A DNA stretch of 64,000 nt from NCBI GenBank assembly GCA_902539235.1, contig CACBIC010000001.1:43680-107679 (forward strand), written 5' to 3'. This DNA is from an uncultured Pelagibacteraceae bacterium. Lineage in GTDB: Bacteria; Pseudomonadota; Alphaproteobacteria; Pelagibacterales; Pelagibacteraceae. Of the stretch, positions 9,587-21,680 are shown piece after piece. Made by a program: the position numbers and the translations under genes. The first letter of the stretch is position 1, and each line of letters begins with the position of its first letter. The notes beneath the pieces were generated by a model. It made no database searches, was not told the DNA's origin, and saw only the letters and a list, made by a program, of their open reading frames with translations.

Positions 9587-11062
9587 TTAATTTGAAATTA
9601 GCGCTAATTGATAATTATCGATTAAGCTATTAACTGATACATTAAAAGTTTCCATTAACGGGAATGGGTAAAAACCAAAAAATATCACAAAGAAAGCTAA
9701 TGTCGCTAACATTATAATTTCAGATTTGTTGACATCACTTAAATTTTTGATTTCTACATTATTTATTGTTCCAAAAATCACTCTTTTTGTAAGCCATAAC
9801 ATATAGGCTGCACCAAGAACTACTCCAAACGTTGCTAACATTGCAGCTAAGTAACTTTTTTGAAAAGCCCCTGTTAATACTAGAAATTCGCCCAAAAATC
9901 CCGAAGTTCCAGGTAGTCCAAGAGCAGCCAAAGCAAATACTATAAATAAAAAAGAGTATTTAGGTAAATAACTAACTAAACCTCCATATGAACTTATCAT
10001 TCTTGAATGAAGCCTGTCATAGACAACCCCTACACACAAAAATAGTGCTGCAGAAATAAGACCGTGACTTATCATTTGATATATACTTCCTTCTATACCT
10101 TGTTTTGTTAATGTAAAAATACCTAAAGTCACATAGCCCATATGAGCAACTGATGAATAGGCAATTAATTTTTTCATATCGTCCTGCATTAATGCAACTA
10201 ATGATGTATAAATTATTGCAATTATACTTAAAGAATAAATAAGTGGTGTAAAATATTCTGACGCTATAGGAAACATAGGAATTGAAAATCTCAGAAATCC
10301 GTATCCAGCCATTTTTAATAGTATCGCTGCCAGTATAACAGATCCAGCAGTTGGCGCCTCTACATGTGCGTCCGGAAGCCAAGTATGAACTGGCCACATT
10401 GGCATTTTTACAGCAAAAGAACTTAAAAATGCTAGCCAAAGTATATTTTGATAATCTTTTGGAATTTTAATTTTATAAATCTCAGTTATATCAGTTGTAC
10501 CAGTTAACCAATAAATAACTATTATAGCCACTAGCATTAAAACTGATCCAAGTAGAGTAAATAAAAAGAACTTAAATGCAGAATAAACTCTTCTAGGACC
10601 TCCCCATACCCCAATTATCAAAAACATTGGAATTAAACCTGCCTCAAAAAATAAATAAAATATAACGAGATCAAGTGAGCAAAACACACCGATCATAAAA
10701 GTTTCTAAAATTAATATTGCGATAAGAAACTCTTTAACTCTTGTCTTAATACTATTTATACATGAAATTATGCATATAGGTGTGATGAAGGTAGTTAAAA
10801 CTATAAATAAAATTGAAATTCCATCTACCCCTAATTTAAATTTTATATAATTGTTTATCCAGGATTTTTCTTCAACAAATTGAAATTCTGCACTGTTATT
10901 ATCTAAAGAATACCATAAAAACAAAGAAAGTAGGAAAGTAGCAATACTACTAAATAAAGATATATAAATAGAATTATGATTTTTTTTATCTCTTGATAAA
11001 AATATAAAGAGTGAACTTAAAAGTGGTAAAAAAATTAAAGTGGAAAGAATAGGAAAATTCAT
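9587..11062 (-). CDS. nuoM: NADH-quinone oxidoreductase subunit M
   Basis: Second antiporter-like proton-pumping subunit of complex I, 491 residues and multi-spanning. The NuoM-specific pattern VHTWLPDAHVEAPTAGSVIL is present, followed by DDMKKLIAYSSVAHMGYV and LGLPGTSGFLGEFLVL. The conserved glutamate of the family falls in FEAGLIPMFLIIGVWGG. It sits 1 bp after nuoL and 2 bp before nuoN, in the canonical order. Confidence 0.97.
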   Translation of the reverse strand: MNFPILSTLIFLPLLSSLFIFLSRDKKNHNSIYISLFSSIATFLLSLFLWYSLDNNSAEFQFVEEKSWINNYIKFKLGVDGISILFIVLTTFITPICIISCINSIKTRVKEFLIAILILETFMIGVFCSLDLVIFYLFFEAGLIPMFLIIGVWGGPRRVYSAFKFFLFTLLGSVLMLVAIIVIYWLTGTTDITEIYKIKIPKDYQNILWLAFLSSFAVKMPMWPVHTWLPDAHVEAPTAGSVILAAILLKMAGYGFLRFSIPMFPIASEYFTPLIYSLSIIAIIYTSLVALMQDDMKKLIAYSSVAHMGYVTLGIFTLTKQGIEGSIYQMISHGLISAALFLCVGVVYDRLHSRMISSYGGLVSYLPKYSFLFIVFALAALGLPGTSGFLGEFLVLTGAFQKSYLAAMLATFGVVLGAAYMLWLTKRVIFGTINNVEIKNLSDVNKSEIIMLATLAFFVIFFGFYPFPLMETFNVSVNSLIDNYQLALISN

Positions 11063-11063
11063 T

Positions 11064-12971
11064 TTATTTTAAAATTAAATAAGTTAATAAAATTGATAAA
11101 CCCAATAACATTACGAAAGCGTAATCATAAATAAATCCAGTTTGTAAACGACCAGTTTTATTTGATATCATTTTTACTAATTTAGAGATGCCATTTGGAC
11201 CAAACTTGTCTATGACTCCTATATCGCCATTTTTCCAGAAAAAAGAGCCAATTTTTTTTGATGGTTCTACAAAAATTTTTTCATATAATTCGTCTATATA
11301 CCATTTATTCAATAAAAAATTATATAAAGGACTATTAGTTTTTTTAAAATTATCAAGAATTTTTGGATTTAAAATGTATAAGTAATAAGAAATTGGTATT
11401 GCTATTGAAACTAAAACTGGAGTAATTAACAAAAACCAAATTGGGATCGCTTCGTGTTTTATTTCATTTAAGAAAAAAATTGACACCTGCCAGAAATCCA
11501 TACTGTGATGACCTATAAAAGTGTTTTTGAAAAAGTAACCTGAGAATACTGCACCTAAGCCTAAAAAAAATAGTGGAATTAACATAGCTATTGGTGACTC
11601 GTGAGTATCATTTAATGAAATCTTTGTATTATTGTATGAGCCATGAAATGTTTTAAAGAATAATCTCCATGAATAAATTGAAGTTAAAAAAGCTGTAAAG
11701 ATGCCTATTGTTGCTGCATAATTTCCAATATGAGAATTTTTTAAATAAGCGAATTCAATAATCGCGTCTTTTGAAAAAAAACCTGAAAGAAAAGGGAAAC
11801 CTGTTAATGCAAGCGTTCCTATTAACATGTAAAAATAGGTAAAAGGTAGTCTCTTTCTCACCCCGCCCATTCTTCTGATATCTTGCTCATCCTTAAAAGC
11901 ATGTATTACAGATCCAGCTCCTAAAAATAGAAGCGCTTTGAAAAAAGCGTGTGTAAATAAATGAAACATAGCAACATGATATGCGCCGACACCAGCAGCA
12001 AAAAACATATAGCCTAATTGACTGCAAGTTGAGTAGGCAACTATTTTTTTTATATCATTTTGAACTAGCGCAACAGATGCAGCAAAAATTGCAGTTATCA
12101 TTCCAACTATCGTAACTAAATTTAGTGCGACTTGAGAATATTCAAACATGGGTGAACACCTAACGACTAGAAAGACGCCAGCAGTTACCATAGTAGCTGC
12201 ATGAATTAAAGCTGATACTGGTGTAGGACCCTCCATAGCATCAGGTAACCAAGTATGAAGTAAAAATTGTGCAGATTTTCCCATTGCACCAATAAAAAGA
12301 AATACACAAATTAAAGTAACTAAATTTAATTCAAATCCAAAAAAAATTAGTTTTTTTTCAGCATACTGTTCTGTGATATTAAATACTTCGTCGAAGTTAA
12401 TAGTACCGAAAAAGAAAAAAATTAAAAAAATTGCAATAGCTAATCCAAAATCACCAATTCTGTTTACTATAAATGCTTTTATTGCAGCATCATTAGCTGT
12501 TTCTTTTTTATACCAAAAACCTATCAATAAATAAGAACACAAACCAACTCCTTCCCATCCAAAAAAGAGCTGTAAAAAATTATCCGAAACAACTAAGGCT
12601 AACATTGAAAAAGTGAACAATGATAAATAGGACATAAATCTTGGCTTATGCGGATCGTGGCTCATATATCCGATAGAATAAATATGCACTAGAGCTGATA
12701 TGAAAGTTACTACAACTAACATCACTGAGCTTAATGGATCAATATTTATTGACCAATTAGCAGTAAAATCACCAGAACTTATCCATTCGAAAATTTTATA
12801 ATTCCCGTAAATGTCATTATGGAAACCGTTCCAGAAAACTATAATTGATAAAACTGCTGAAATGCTAACAAGGAAACTTGTAATTATTTCTGAGAAATAT
12901 TTTGTTGCCGACTTGCCTAAATATCCAATTATCGAACCGAGTAATGGTAAAAATAAAATTGCGTACTCCAT
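11064..12971 (-). CDS. nuoL: NADH-quinone oxidoreductase subunit L
   Basis: Largest antiporter-like subunit of complex I, 635 residues, at the distal end of the membrane arm. The core motifs are FLLHTWLPDAMEGPTPVSAL, NDIKKIVAYSTCSQLGYM and GFPFLSGFFSKDAII. The C-terminal part (about 520-635) includes the amphipathic long lateral helix and the final anchor, with KWYIDELYEKIF as expected. No gap separates it from nuoK. Confidence 0.97.
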   Translation of the reverse strand: MEYAILFLPLLGSIIGYLGKSATKYFSEIITSFLVSISAVLSIIVFWNGFHNDIYGNYKIFEWISSGDFTANWSINIDPLSSVMLVVVTFISALVHIYSIGYMSHDPHKPRFMSYLSLFTFSMLALVVSDNFLQLFFGWEGVGLCSYLLIGFWYKKETANDAAIKAFIVNRIGDFGLAIAIFLIFFFFGTINFDEVFNITEQYAEKKLIFFGFELNLVTLICVFLFIGAMGKSAQFLLHTWLPDAMEGPTPVSALIHAATMVTAGVFLVVRCSPMFEYSQVALNLVTIVGMITAIFAASVALVQNDIKKIVAYSTCSQLGYMFFAAGVGAYHVAMFHLFTHAFFKALLFLGAGSVIHAFKDEQDIRRMGGVRKRLPFTYFYMLIGTLALTGFPFLSGFFSKDAIIEFAYLKNSHIGNYAATIGIFTAFLTSIYSWRLFFKTFHGSYNNTKISLNDTHESPIAMLIPLFFLGLGAVFSGYFFKNTFIGHHSMDFWQVSIFFLNEIKHEAIPIWFLLITPVLVSIAIPISYYLYILNPKILDNFKKTNSPLYNFLLNKWYIDELYEKIFVEPSKKIGSFFWKNGDIGVIDKFGPNGISKLVKMISNKTGRLQTGFIYDYAFVMLLGLSILLTYLILK

Positions 12972-13283
12972 TTAACCCTTCATTCCATGTATATCTTCTA
13001 CTCTAATAGAGCCTCTATTTCTGTAATAAACAACAATTATAGCTAATCCGATTGCAGCTTCAGCAGCGGCAACAGTTAAGATTAACATTGTAAAAATTTG
13101 ACCTACAATATCTCCAGAAAAAATCGAGAATGAAATTAAATTTATGTTCACAGCTAGTAAAATTAGTTCTATTGACATTAAAATTACAATTACATTTTTT
13201 CTGTTTAAAAAAATTCCAATTACACCTAGAAAAAAAATTATTGCTCCTAATGATAAGTAGTGGCCTAAACCAATTTCAATCAT
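12972..13283 (-). CDS. nuoK: NADH-quinone oxidoreductase subunit K
   Basis: Small membrane subunit of complex I with three helices, 103 residues (typical length about 100). It has the conserved buried glutamates: [24 protein letters not shown] in the second helix and [20 protein letters not shown] in the third. The start overlaps nuoJ by 8 bp and its stop abuts the nuoL start. Confidence 0.96.
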   Translation of the reverse strand: MIEIGLGHYLSLGAIIFFLGVIGIFLNRKNVIVILMSIELILLAVNINLISFSIFSGDIVGQIFTMLILTVAAAEAAIGLAIIVVYYRNRGSIRVEDIHGMKG

Positions 13284-13902
13284 CTAATTTTACTCCTTCA
13301 TTAGATTTTACATCTTTGAGCTCAACAGCAGTTGATGGATTTCTTGAAATTTGTGTAAAATAACTCTGTTTTTTAACTCCTACTCGTTCTCTAAATGTTA
13401 AAAGTATAGCACCGATCATCGCTAGAAGAAGCACTACTCCTGCTAATTGAAAATATAAAATATAATCAGTATACATAACCAGACCTAATTGGTGAGTGTT
13501 AGAAATATTAGAAAGCACTAATGTACTGCTAGACATCACATCCTCTTTGTATTTCCAACCTCCTACGACAACCAGTAATTCAAGAAGAATTAATACACTA
13601 ACTATTAAACCGGTTGGGATATGAGTTGATTTTTTTCCTATAAACCACGATTGTTTTTGTTCAGCTACGTTAAGCATCATGACAACAAATAAAAACAAAA
13701 CTGCTACCGCGCCTACATACACAATTAATAGAATCATTCCTAAAAACTCAGCACCAACCATGATGAACAAACATCCAACTGAGATAAAATCTAATATCAA
13801 AAAGAAAACTGAATTAATTGTACTTCTTGAAGTTATTACCATTAAGGAAGAAAAAATTGCAATTATTGAGAAAAAATAAAAGAAAATTGAGTGAACTATC
13901 AT
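13276..13902 (-). CDS. nuoJ: NADH-quinone oxidoreductase subunit J
   Basis: Membrane subunit of complex I, 208 residues with five helices. The third-helix pattern [24 protein letters not shown] is the conserved pi-bulge region of NuoJ/ND6. The C-terminal tail after the last helix ([17 protein letters not shown]) matches the alphaproteobacterial form. It directly follows nuoI with no gap and overlaps nuoK by 8 bp. Confidence 0.96.
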   Translation of the reverse strand: MIVHSIFFYFFSIIAIFSSLMVITSRSTINSVFFLILDFISVGCLFIMVGAEFLGMILLIVYVGAVAVLFLFVVMMLNVAEQKQSWFIGKKSTHIPTGLIVSVLILLELLVVVGGWKYKEDVMSSSTLVLSNISNTHQLGLVMYTDYILYFQLAGVVLLLAMIGAILLTFRERVGVKKQSYFTQISRNPSTAVELKDVKSNEGVKLDD

Positions 13903-14388
13903 CTATCTGTATGGCTTATCAAGCTTAATATTCTTAGCTAACACTGACTCCCATCTATCTCCATTATCTAAAAGTTTTTCTTTATTGTAGTAAAGTTCTT
14001 CTCTTGTTTCAGTAGCAAATTCAAAATTCGGTCCTTGCACTATTGCATCAACTGGACAGGACTCTTGGCACAAGCCACAATAAATACATTTAAGCATATC
14101 AATATCATATCGAGTTGTTTTTCTACTACCGTCTGATCTCTCAGTCGACTCAATGGTTATAGCTTGAGCGGGACACACTGCTTCACATAATTTACATGCA
14201 ATGCACCTTTCTTCACCGTTTGGATATCTTCTAAGTGCGTGTTCACCTCTCATACGTGGGCTAATTGCTCCTTTTTCAAAAGGGTAATTTATAGTTTTTG
14301 ATTTTCTGAATAACTCCTTAATTGCCATGTATAATCCAGATATAAACTCGAAGAGGAATATAATTTTTAAAAGTCTGACAATATTCAT
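13903..14388 (-). CDS. nuoI: NADH-quinone oxidoreductase subunit I
   Basis: Ferredoxin-like subunit holding clusters N6a and N6b that pass electrons to NuoB. The protein has 161 residues. Two 4Fe-4S motifs are complete: C62-C65-C68-C72 ([12 protein letters not shown]) and C101-C104-C107-C111 ([12 protein letters not shown]). The N-terminal amphipathic segment and [21 protein letters not shown] are the usual NuoI/TYKY features. The start shares one base with the nuoH stop. Confidence 0.98.
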   Translation of the reverse strand: MNIVRLLKIIFLFEFISGLYMAIKELFRKSKTINYPFEKGAISPRMRGEHALRRYPNGEERCIACKLCEAVCPAQAITIESTERSDGSRKTTRYDIDMLKCIYCGLCQESCPVDAIVQGPNFEFATETREELYYNKEKLLDNGDRWESVLAKNIKLDKPYR

Positions 14389-15395
14389 TAAAAATTTACC
14401 TTTGGTAATTTATCAAAATAAAATAAGAAACTTGCTGTAAATACTAGATAAATTAATGAAAATGGAAGAAATATTTTCCAACCAAGTCTCATTAATTGAT
14501 CATATCTATACCTTGGAACAATAGCTTTAATCAAAGCAAATAGTAAAAATAAAAATAATATTTTTGATATCATCCAGATTGGAGCAGGAATTATATTAAG
14601 TGGATAAACATCCATTATAGGTAACCAACCTCCTAAAAAAAGTATCGATCCCATTGCACACATCAAAAGAATATTTGCATACTCTCCGAGCCAGAACATT
14701 GCATACATCATGCCTGAGTATTCGGTCTGATAACCTGCAACCAACTCTGCTTCTGCTTCAGGTAAGTCAAATGGTGGCCTGTTTGTTTCTGCAAGTGCAG
14801 AGATAAAAAATATTACAAACATTGGAAAAAGCGGAATTACATACCATAAGTTTTTTTGCGCAATTACAATATCGTTTAAGTTGAGTGAGCCAACACATAG
14901 AAGGACATTAATTATTATTATCCCGATTGAAACTTCATATGATACCATTTGTGCTGCAGACCTAATAGCACCTAAGAAAGGATATTTTGAATTTGAGGCC
15001 CATCCCCCCATAATTATTCCATAAACACCGAGAGAAGAAACTGCGAATAAATATAAAATTCCAACATTTATGTCAGATAAAACTAATTCTTCACTCATCG
15101 GAATGACTGCCCATGCAACTAAAGCTAAAGTCATTGTAATAATTGGTGCAAGAATAAAAACTACTTTATTTGCACTTGCAGGAATAATTATTTCTTTGAA
15201 AATATATTTTAAAGCATCAGCTATAGTTTGAAAAAGTCCAAAAGGTCCAACAACATTTGGTCCTCTTCTTTTTTGAACTAAACCCCAAACTCTTCTATCT
15301 AACCATACAATCATGGCTACTGAAACTAATATTGGAACTAACAGAAAAACAATTTTATAAACTTCTTGTCCAAAAATTTGTAAATATTCAATCAT
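14388..15395 (-). CDS. nuoH: NADH-quinone oxidoreductase subunit H
   Basis: Membrane subunit that forms the quinone pocket with NuoB and NuoD. At 335 residues and eight helices it is full length. Signature stretches are [21 protein letters not shown] and [30 protein letters not shown] (split here in my reading by the first quinone-site loop), plus [19 protein letters not shown]. Located 4 bp after nuoG and overlapping nuoI by one base. Confidence 0.97.
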   Translation of the reverse strand: MIEYLQIFGQEVYKIVFLLVPILVSVAMIVWLDRRVWGLVQKRRGPNVVGPFGLFQTIADALKYIFKEIIIPASANKVVFILAPIITMTLALVAWAVIPMSEELVLSDINVGILYLFAVSSLGVYGIIMGGWASNSKYPFLGAIRSAAQMVSYEVSIGIIIINVLLCVGSLNLNDIVIAQKNLWYVIPLFPMFVIFFISALAETNRPPFDLPEAEAELVAGYQTEYSGMMYAMFWLGEYANILLMCAMGSILFLGGWLPIMDVYPLNIIPAPIWMISKILFLFLLFALIKAIVPRYRYDQLMRLGWKIFLPFSLIYLVFTASFLFYFDKLPKVNF

Positions 15396-15399
15396 ATAC

Positions 15400-17448
15400 T
15401 TATGTTCCTGTTTTTCTTAATTTTTGTTTAATTTGACGACATTCACTCATTGTCTTAGAGGCTCTAGAAATTGAGTTAGTATAAAAATAATCTAGATTTT
15501 TTATATTAACTGATTCACTGATAAATTCTGAGGAAGTATTTACTTCTTGTGCTTCCTCAAAATTAGGTAATTCATTTAATTTTGTAAAATTTGGGATTAA
15601 ATTTAAAACTTCTTTTCTAAGTGAGTCAAATTTTGACAAATCGTTAAACTTACCAAGTTTTTTTAAGATTAAATTAAATATTTTCCAATCTTCTAGCGCT
15701 TCTCCTATGGGATAAGATGCCTTTTTACTTTCCTGAACTCTTCCCTCTAAGTTTTCAAAAAGTCCATTTTGCTCTGTAAATGCTGCGCTTGGAAGCACTA
15801 AGTCCGCGATTTCAGCGCCCCTATCCCCATGACTTCCTTGGTAAACAATAAATTCATTGTCTTTTTTTATATCTAAATTGTCCGATCCTAAAAGATATAA
15901 TAGTTTAAATTGATTTTTATTTAATTTTTCAAAGAAAGAATTTTTTTCTTCGTCCTCTTTTGATAAAACTTTGAGATCTATCAAACCAACTGTTGATGCA
16001 TTTTGAGCTAAAAAATTAAATGCATTCCATTCTTTACTGATAAAGTTATTTTTTTTTAGAAAATTTTTAACCTCTTCAACTATATATTGGCCGCTCTCTA
16101 GCTCTAAAGCAGACTCTCCTATAATTATAATTGGTTTATTTGAAGAAGAGAGTTTTTTTGAAAATTCGTGTCCATTACTTAAAATTTTTTTCAAATCATC
16201 TGTTGTATTTCCAATAACAGTATAATCATACGTAAGTTCGCCAGGGTCACCAATTGAGAAAATTGGAATTCGTTTTTTTACAAATGTTTTCCTTATTCTT
16301 GCGTTTAACATAGTCGCTTCATGTCTTGGATTACTTCCGATCAATAAAATAAGATCTGATTCTTCTATTCCTTTAATTGATGAATTGAATATGTAGTTTA
16401 TTTTTTCTGATGAATTGATATAAAATTTTTTTTCTCTGAATTCTAAATTTTTACTCTTTAAAGTTGCAAAAAGTTTTTTAAAACTTAAAGCATTTTCCAT
16501 GTTAACCATATCACCAATATGTCCACCAATTTCATTGGGATTAATTGATTGAATTTTATCTGCTAAAAGAGTTATAGCCTCGTCCCAATTTGATTTTTGA
16601 AGCTTGTTATCTTTTTTTATATACGGAACATCAAGCCTCTGTTTTAGCAAACCATCGCAAGAGTATCTTGTTTTATCAGAAATCCACTCTTCATTAATGT
16701 CATTATTAAGCCTAGGTAATATTCGTTTTACTTCCCAATTGTAAGTATCTATTCTAATATTAGATCCCACCGCATCCATAACATCTATGCTCTCAGTTTT
16801 TTTGAGTTCCCAAGGTCTTGCCTCAAAAGCATATGGTTTTGAAGTAAGGGCTCCTACCGGGCATAAATCTATAACGTTAGCTGAAAGCTCAGACTCCATG
16901 GCTTTTTCTAAGTAAGTTGTAATTTCCATATTCTCTCCCCGACCAATAGCTCCAATTTCAGGGACACCTGCGACTTCCGTTGCAAATCTAACGCACCTTG
17001 TGCAATGAATGCACCTAGTCATTTGGGTTTTTATTAGAGGACCCATATATTTTTCTTTAACTTGTCTTTTATTTTCAATAAATCTTGACTTATCTACTCC
17101 GTAGTACATTGATTGATCTTGCAAATCACACTCTCCTCCTTGATCGCATACTGGGCAATCAAGAGGGTGGTTAGCGAGTAAAAATTCCATCACGCCCTTT
17201 CTAGCTTTTTCAACTAGATGTGTATTCGTTTTTATATTCATACCCTCGGCTGCTGGCATCGCGCATGATGCAATAGGTTTTGGTGATTTTTCAAGTTCTA
17301 CAAGACACATTCTACAATTTCCCGCAATTGAAAGTTTTTCGTGGTAACAAAATCTCGGTATCTCCACATCAGCTAGCTCGCATGCTTGTAGAACCGTCAT
17401 TCCCTTTTCAAATTCTATTTCTTTTCCATTAATAATTATTTTAGGCAT
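15400..17448 (-). CDS. nuoG: NADH-quinone oxidoreductase subunit G
   Basis: Large peripheral-arm Fe-S subunit, 682 residues, the short alphaproteobacterial/mitochondrial form. The N-terminal 2Fe-2S domain has [19 protein letters not shown] and a fourth Cys at ASCAMPA. It is followed by [19 protein letters not shown] (His-Cys ligated N5 region) and [10 protein letters not shown] with [13 protein letters not shown] for N4. The rest is a molybdopterin-oxidoreductase-like fold without cofactor motifs. Its start overlaps nuoF by 8 bp. Confidence 0.97.
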   Translation of the reverse strand: MPKIIINGKEIEFEKGMTVLQACELADVEIPRFCYHEKLSIAGNCRMCLVELEKSPKPIASCAMPAAEGMNIKTNTHLVEKARKGVMEFLLANHPLDCPVCDQGGECDLQDQSMYYGVDKSRFIENKRQVKEKYMGPLIKTQMTRCIHCTRCVRFATEVAGVPEIGAIGRGENMEITTYLEKAMESELSANVIDLCPVGALTSKPYAFEARPWELKKTESIDVMDAVGSNIRIDTYNWEVKRILPRLNNDINEEWISDKTRYSCDGLLKQRLDVPYIKKDNKLQKSNWDEAITLLADKIQSINPNEIGGHIGDMVNMENALSFKKLFATLKSKNLEFREKKFYINSSEKINYIFNSSIKGIEESDLILLIGSNPRHEATMLNARIRKTFVKKRIPIFSIGDPGELTYDYTVIGNTTDDLKKILSNGHEFSKKLSSSNKPIIIIGESALELESGQYIVEEVKNFLKKNNFISKEWNAFNFLAQNASTVGLIDLKVLSKEDEEKNSFFEKLNKNQFKLLYLLGSDNLDIKKDNEFIVYQGSHGDRGAEIADLVLPSAAFTEQNGLFENLEGRVQESKKASYPIGEALEDWKIFNLILKKLGKFNDLSKFDSLRKEVLNLIPNFTKLNELPNFEEAQEVNTSSEFISESVNIKNLDYFYTNSISRASKTMSECRQIKQKLRKTGT

Positions 17449-18772
17449 TCTTATTTTCCAATAAATGTTGATCTACTAAATAGGGGTTATTCGTTCTTTT
17501 TTTAATTAAAGGTTCATCTCTACAACGACTATCGATCTCTTTCCTGAAATGCCTTAGCAACCCTTGCACAGGCCAAGCTGATCCCTCTCCAAATGCACAA
17601 ATTGTATGGCCCTCTATTTGTTTTGTTACATCAGACAATAGATCTATATCGCTAAATGTAGCTTTTCTTTTAACAACTCTATCAAGAATTCTCCACATCC
17701 ATCCTGCGCCCTCTCTACATGGAGTACATTGACCGCAACTTTCATGTTTATAAAACCTTGCTATTCTCGCCATGCAAGCAATGATGTCTTGATCTTTATT
17801 GATAACTACTATTCCAGCTGTTCCTAAACCGCTTTTATTCTCAATTAAAGAATCAAAGTCCATTGTAATTGTATCGCATATTTTTTTTGGAAGTAAAGGC
17901 ATTGATGAGCCCCCAGGAATTACAGCTTGAAGGTTTTCCCAACCGCCGACTACTCCTCCTGCATGTTTATCGATTAATTCTTTTAAGGGAATTCCCATTT
18001 CCTCTTCAACATTACAAGGTGAGTTTACATTTCCAGATATACAAAATATTTTAGTTCCTGTATTTTTTGGTTTTCCAATTGATGCGAACCATTTACCGCC
18101 TCTTCTTAATATTGTTGGAACAACAGCTATTGTTTCAACATTATTTACAATTGTTGGGCAACCATATAACCCTACTAAAGCTGGGAAAGGAGGTTTTAAC
18201 CTTGGTTGTCCTTTATTTCCCTCAATACTTTCTAATAAAGCAGTTTCCTCTCCACAAATATAAGCTCCAGCTCCGTAATGAATATGAATATCGAAGTCCC
18301 AACCTGAACTGCAGGCATTTTTTCCTAAAAAATTTTTTTCATAAGCTTGATCAATAGCCTCTTGAAGTCTTCTTCCTTCATTAAAGTATTCGCCTCTTAT
18401 GTAAATATAACAAATATGGGCATTAACGGCATAACCAGCAATTAAACATCCTTCTATTAATTTTTGAGGTTCAAATCTTAATATATCCCTATCTTTACAT
18501 GTACCAGGCTCAGACTCATCCGCGTTAATTACTAAATAATGTGGTCTTGAACCAACTTCTTTCGGTGCAAAAGACCATTTAAGACCTGTAGAAAAACCTG
18601 CGCCTCCTCTACCTCTCAACTCAGAAGTTTTAACTTCATTAATTATCCATTCTCTGCCTTTAGAGATGATATTTTTTGTATCCTTCCAGTCATCTCTTTT
18701 TATTGCATGATCTATTTCCCATCCAAGTTGATTATAAAGGTTTTTAAATATCTTATTTTCTGGTTTAAGCAT
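17441..18772 (-). CDS. nuoF: NADH-quinone oxidoreductase subunit F
   Basis: NADH-binding flavoprotein subunit holding FMN and cluster N3. Signature stretches are [16 protein letters not shown] for FMN/NADH and [16 protein letters not shown] plus [16 protein letters not shown] for the N3 cysteines. Two in-frame ATGs are possible. I choose 18772 (protein starting MLKPENK) over 18784 because GGAGAA lies about 5 nt upstream of it and the overlap with nuoE falls from 20 bp to 8 bp. The protein then has 443 residues. Confidence 0.96.
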   Translation of the reverse strand: MLKPENKIFKNLYNQLGWEIDHAIKRDDWKDTKNIISKGREWIINEVKTSELRGRGGAGFSTGLKWSFAPKEVGSRPHYLVINADESEPGTCKDRDILRFEPQKLIEGCLIAGYAVNAHICYIYIRGEYFNEGRRLQEAIDQAYEKNFLGKNACSSGWDFDIHIHYGAGAYICGEETALLESIEGNKGQPRLKPPFPALVGLYGCPTIVNNVETIAVVPTILRRGGKWFASIGKPKNTGTKIFCISGNVNSPCNVEEEMGIPLKELIDKHAGGVVGGWENLQAVIPGGSSMPLLPKKICDTITMDFDSLIENKSGLGTAGIVVINKDQDIIACMARIARFYKHESCGQCTPCREGAGWMWRILDRVVKRKATFSDIDLLSDVTKQIEGHTICAFGEGSAWPVQGLLRHFRKEIDSRCRDEPLIKKRTNNPYLVDQHLLENKNA

Positions 18773-19370
18773 GTTTTTCTCCATTAGTTATTTGTTTTTT
18801 TTCTGGGGCAGTATTTTTACGTCCCCTGAAAGACCCTGGTTTTAAGGGTTTGTCTTTTATAAGTGACTCTAAAACTTCCTTTGTGCTTTTTTCGTCTAGG
18901 TCCTCGTAATAATTGTCATTAATTTGTATCATTGGAGCATTAACACATGCACCTAGACATTCTACTTCCATCCATGAGCAGCTTCCTTCCTTGGATAATT
19001 CATTTTCATTTGGTGAAATCTTTTCTTTACAAAGTCTTACAATTTTATCAGCTCCACGTATCAAGCAAGGTGTAGTAGTACATACCTGCACAAAATATTT
19101 ACCTACAGGTGCTAAGTTGTACATTGTATAAAAAGTTGCAACTTCGTAAACGGATATGTAAGGCATTGATAAAAAATTAGCGATATATTTCATTGCTGCT
19201 AATGGTATCCAATTACTATTTTGTTTTTGTGCTAAATATAGAAAAGGCATCACCGCACTTTTTTTATTCTCTGCAGGATATCTTTTTAAAATTTCCTCAG
19301 CTTTTTTAAAATTTTCGCTTGAAAATTTAAATTCTTTTGGCTGATCGTCATGAATTTTTTTTAAGGTCAT
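18765..19370 (-). CDS. nuoE: NADH-quinone oxidoreductase subunit E
   Basis: Thioredoxin-like 2Fe-2S subunit of the NADH module, 201 residues. The four ligands of cluster N1a are present at C97, C102, C138 and C142 (CTTTPC and CLGAC). The N-terminal helical part with [13 protein letters not shown] and [12 protein letters not shown] is typical of NuoE. A short charged tail of about 25 residues follows the fold. It overlaps nuoD by 4 bp. Confidence 0.97.
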   Translation of the reverse strand: MTLKKIHDDQPKEFKFSSENFKKAEEILKRYPAENKKSAVMPFLYLAQKQNSNWIPLAAMKYIANFLSMPYISVYEVATFYTMYNLAPVGKYFVQVCTTTPCLIRGADKIVRLCKEKISPNENELSKEGSCSWMEVECLGACVNAPMIQINDNYYEDLDEKSTKEVLESLIKDKPLKPGSFRGRKNTAPEKKQITNGEKHA

Positions 19371-20542
19371 CTGTCTACCTCTCCAAATACGATATCTAAA
19401 GAACCTAAAACTGCAGGGACATCTGCTAACATATGGCCACGAATTAAATAATCCATTGCTTGAAGATGTGAAAATCCTGGAGCTCTAATTTTACATCTGT
19501 ATGGCTTGTTAGTCCCGTCAGATATTAGATAAACTCCAAATTCACCTTTTGGAGCTTCGACTGCGGTATAAACATCACCTTTAGGAACTCTATAACCTTC
19601 AGTAAAAAGTTTGAAGTGATGAATTAAAGCCTCCATAGATTGTTTTAGATCATCTCTATTAGGAGGGGAAATTTTTCCATCAATAGATTTTACAGGTCCC
19701 TTTGGTAATTTTTCGATACATTGTAGTATAATTTTTACACTTTCTCTCATTTCCTCTATTCTACAGAGATAGCGATCGTAACAGTCACCGTTTTTTCCTA
19801 CTGGAATTTTAAAATCTAAGTATTTGTATATTTCGTAAGGTTGAGATCTTCTCAAGTCCCAAGGAACACCAGATCCTCTTAACATTACACCAGAAAAACT
19901 ATGATCTAATGCTTCTTGCTTAGTAACAATACCAATTTCAACATTTCTTTGTTTAAATATTCTGTTATCAGTTAAAAGACCCTCTAAATCGTCAATAACT
20001 TTTGGAAATGATTTACAAAATTTTTCTATATCGTCTATCAGTTTTAAAGGAATATCTTGGTGAACACCACCAGTTCTGAAATAATTTGCATGCAGTCTAG
20101 ATCCTGATGCTCTTTCATAAAAAGTCATGAGAGTTTCTCTTTCTTCAAAACCCCATAGAGAGGGTGTTAACGCTCCGACATCTAAAGCTTGAGTTGTAAC
20201 ATTTAAAATATGGCTCAAAATTCTTCCAATTTCACAAAATATAACTCTTATATATTTTGCCCTTATTGGAACTTCAATGTCCAGCAACTTCTCAGCTGCC
20301 AACGCAAATGCATGTTCCTGGTTCATTGGAGCGACATAATCAAGTCTATCAAAATATGGTAAAGCTTGCGTGTATGTTTTTTGTTCAATAAGCTTCTCTG
20401 TGCCTCTGTGTAATAATCCAATATGTGGATCTGCTTTCTCAACAACTTCTCCATCTAGCTCTAATATCAATCTTAGCACTCCATGCGCAGCTGGATGTTG
20501 AGGTCCAAAATTTAAATTTAACGATTTAGTTTTTTTTGTCAT
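19367..20542 (-). CDS. nuoD: NADH-quinone oxidoreductase subunit D
   Basis: The 49-kDa-type subunit that lines the quinone site, 391 residues, not fused to NuoC. Signature stretches include [16 protein letters not shown] at the N-terminus, [25 protein letters not shown], and the C-terminal DIVFGEVDR that ends the protein as in other NuoD. The gene start lies within the 3' end of nuoC (17 bp overlap). Confidence 0.98.
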   Translation of the reverse strand: MTKKTKSLNLNFGPQHPAAHGVLRLILELDGEVVEKADPHIGLLHRGTEKLIEQKTYTQALPYFDRLDYVAPMNQEHAFALAAEKLLDIEVPIRAKYIRVIFCEIGRILSHILNVTTQALDVGALTPSLWGFEERETLMTFYERASGSRLHANYFRTGGVHQDIPLKLIDDIEKFCKSFPKVIDDLEGLLTDNRIFKQRNVEIGIVTKQEALDHSFSGVMLRGSGVPWDLRRSQPYEIYKYLDFKIPVGKNGDCYDRYLCRIEEMRESVKIILQCIEKLPKGPVKSIDGKISPPNRDDLKQSMEALIHHFKLFTEGYRVPKGDVYTAVEAPKGEFGVYLISDGTNKPYRCKIRAPGFSHLQAMDYLIRGHMLADVPAVLGSLDIVFGEVDR

Positions 20543-21137
20543 GTTTCTCTAAATTTTTTATTTCTTTCAAATAGTTTGTTCCTTCCCAAGGACTCTCGAA
20601 GTCAAAATTTCTATAATTTTGTTCGAGTTTCACTGGTTCATAAATTACTTTTTTCTCCTTTTCACTGTATCGGACTTCATTGAAGCCAGTTAATGGAAAG
20701 TCTTTTCTTAAAGGATGACCTTTAAATCCATAATCTGTTAAAATTCTTCTTAGATCTGGATGATTTTTAAATTTTATTCCGTACATATCGAATACTTCCC
20801 TCTCCATCCAGTTAGCTGATGGAAATATTTTTGTAATTGAATTTATAATTTGGTTTAATTGAAACTGAGTAGAAACTTTAACTCGAATGTTATTTTGGTG
20901 AGATAAAAGTAAATAAACTAGTTGAAATCTTTTTTCAGAGTCAGGGTAATCTACTCCAGCAATATCAATTAATTGCCTAAATTTACACTTTTCATTAGAT
21001 TTTAAAAATTGAATAACTTCAATTAAGTCATTTTCATTTATTTCAATTGTTAGCTCTCTATTCTTTATAAATGAGTTTTGAATTTTTGTGGCAAGTTCTG
21101 AATTAATCAGCTTCTCTATATCTTTTAAAGCTTTCAT
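20526..21137 (-). CDS. nuoC: NADH-quinone oxidoreductase subunit C
   Basis: The 30-kDa-type peripheral subunit, 203 residues. The conserved block is [20 protein letters not shown] followed by [20 protein letters not shown] and GFNEVRY, the classic complex I 30 kDa signature. It lies 6 bp after nuoB, the widest gap in the whole 22-gene run, and overlaps nuoD by 17 bp. Confidence 0.97.
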   Translation of the reverse strand: MKALKDIEKLINSELATKIQNSFIKNRELTIEINENDLIEVIQFLKSNEKCKFRQLIDIAGVDYPDSEKRFQLVYLLLSHQNNIRVKVSTQFQLNQIINSITKIFPSANWMEREVFDMYGIKFKNHPDLRRILTDYGFKGHPLRKDFPLTGFNEVRYSEKEKKVIYEPVKLEQNYRNFDFESPWEGTNYLKEIKNLEKHDKKN

Positions 21138-21143
21138 ATAAAA

Positions 21144-21680
21144 TTACCTTTGTAAATTTCCCTCTCTTCTTATTTTTTTTTGTAATTGTAAAATACCGTA
21201 GAGCAGAGCTTCTGCAGACGGAGGACAGCCTGGGATATAAATATCAACTGGCACAATTTTATCACATCCTCTTACAACTGAGTAAGAATAGTGATAATAA
21301 CCACCTCCATTAGCACAACTTCCCATTGATACAACGTACCTAGGTTCTGGCATTTGATCGTAAACTTTTCTAAGAGCTGGTGCCATTTTATTTGTCAAAG
21401 TCCCAGCTACAATCATTACATCTGATTGTCTCGGCGAAGCTCTAGGAGCTGCACCAAATCTTTCCAAATCATATCTTGGCATAGATGTTTGCATCATTTC
21501 AACTGCACAGCAAGCAAGTCCAAAGGTCATCCAATGTAATGAGCCTGTTCTAGCCCAATTAATTAAATTTGCAGAGGAAGTAGTAATGAAACCTTTTTCA
21601 GCAAAATCTTTCGCTAGATCTTTGAACTCTTCAGGTATTTGTTTTTCTTTATTTGAAGCTAAGCCAAATTTTATTCCCAT
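21144..21680 (-). CDS. nuoB: NADH-quinone oxidoreductase subunit B
   Basis: Holds cluster N2, the last cluster before quinone. The ligands are C57, C58, C122 and C152 ([20 protein letters not shown] and [11 protein letters not shown]). Two in-frame ATGs exist, at 21701 and 21680. I choose 21680 (MGIKFGLAS) because AAAGGAG lies about 7 nt upstream, and because the longer form would overlap nuoA by 31 bp. The protein then has 178 residues. Overlap with the nuoA stop is 10 bp. Confidence 0.96.
   Translation of the reverse strand: MGIKFGLASNKEKQIPEEFKDLAKDFAEKGFITTSSANLINWARTGSLHWMTFGLACCAVEMMQTSMPRYDLERFGAAPRASPRQSDVMIVAGTLTNKMAPALRKVYDQMPEPRYVVSMGSCANGGGYYHYSYSVVRGCDKIVPVDIYIPGCPPSAEALLYGILQLQKKIRREGNLQR

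Noticed and set aside
17869..18357. Plus-strand open frames opposite nuoF
   Set aside because: Shadow frames of a highly conserved gene; no start signals or homology.
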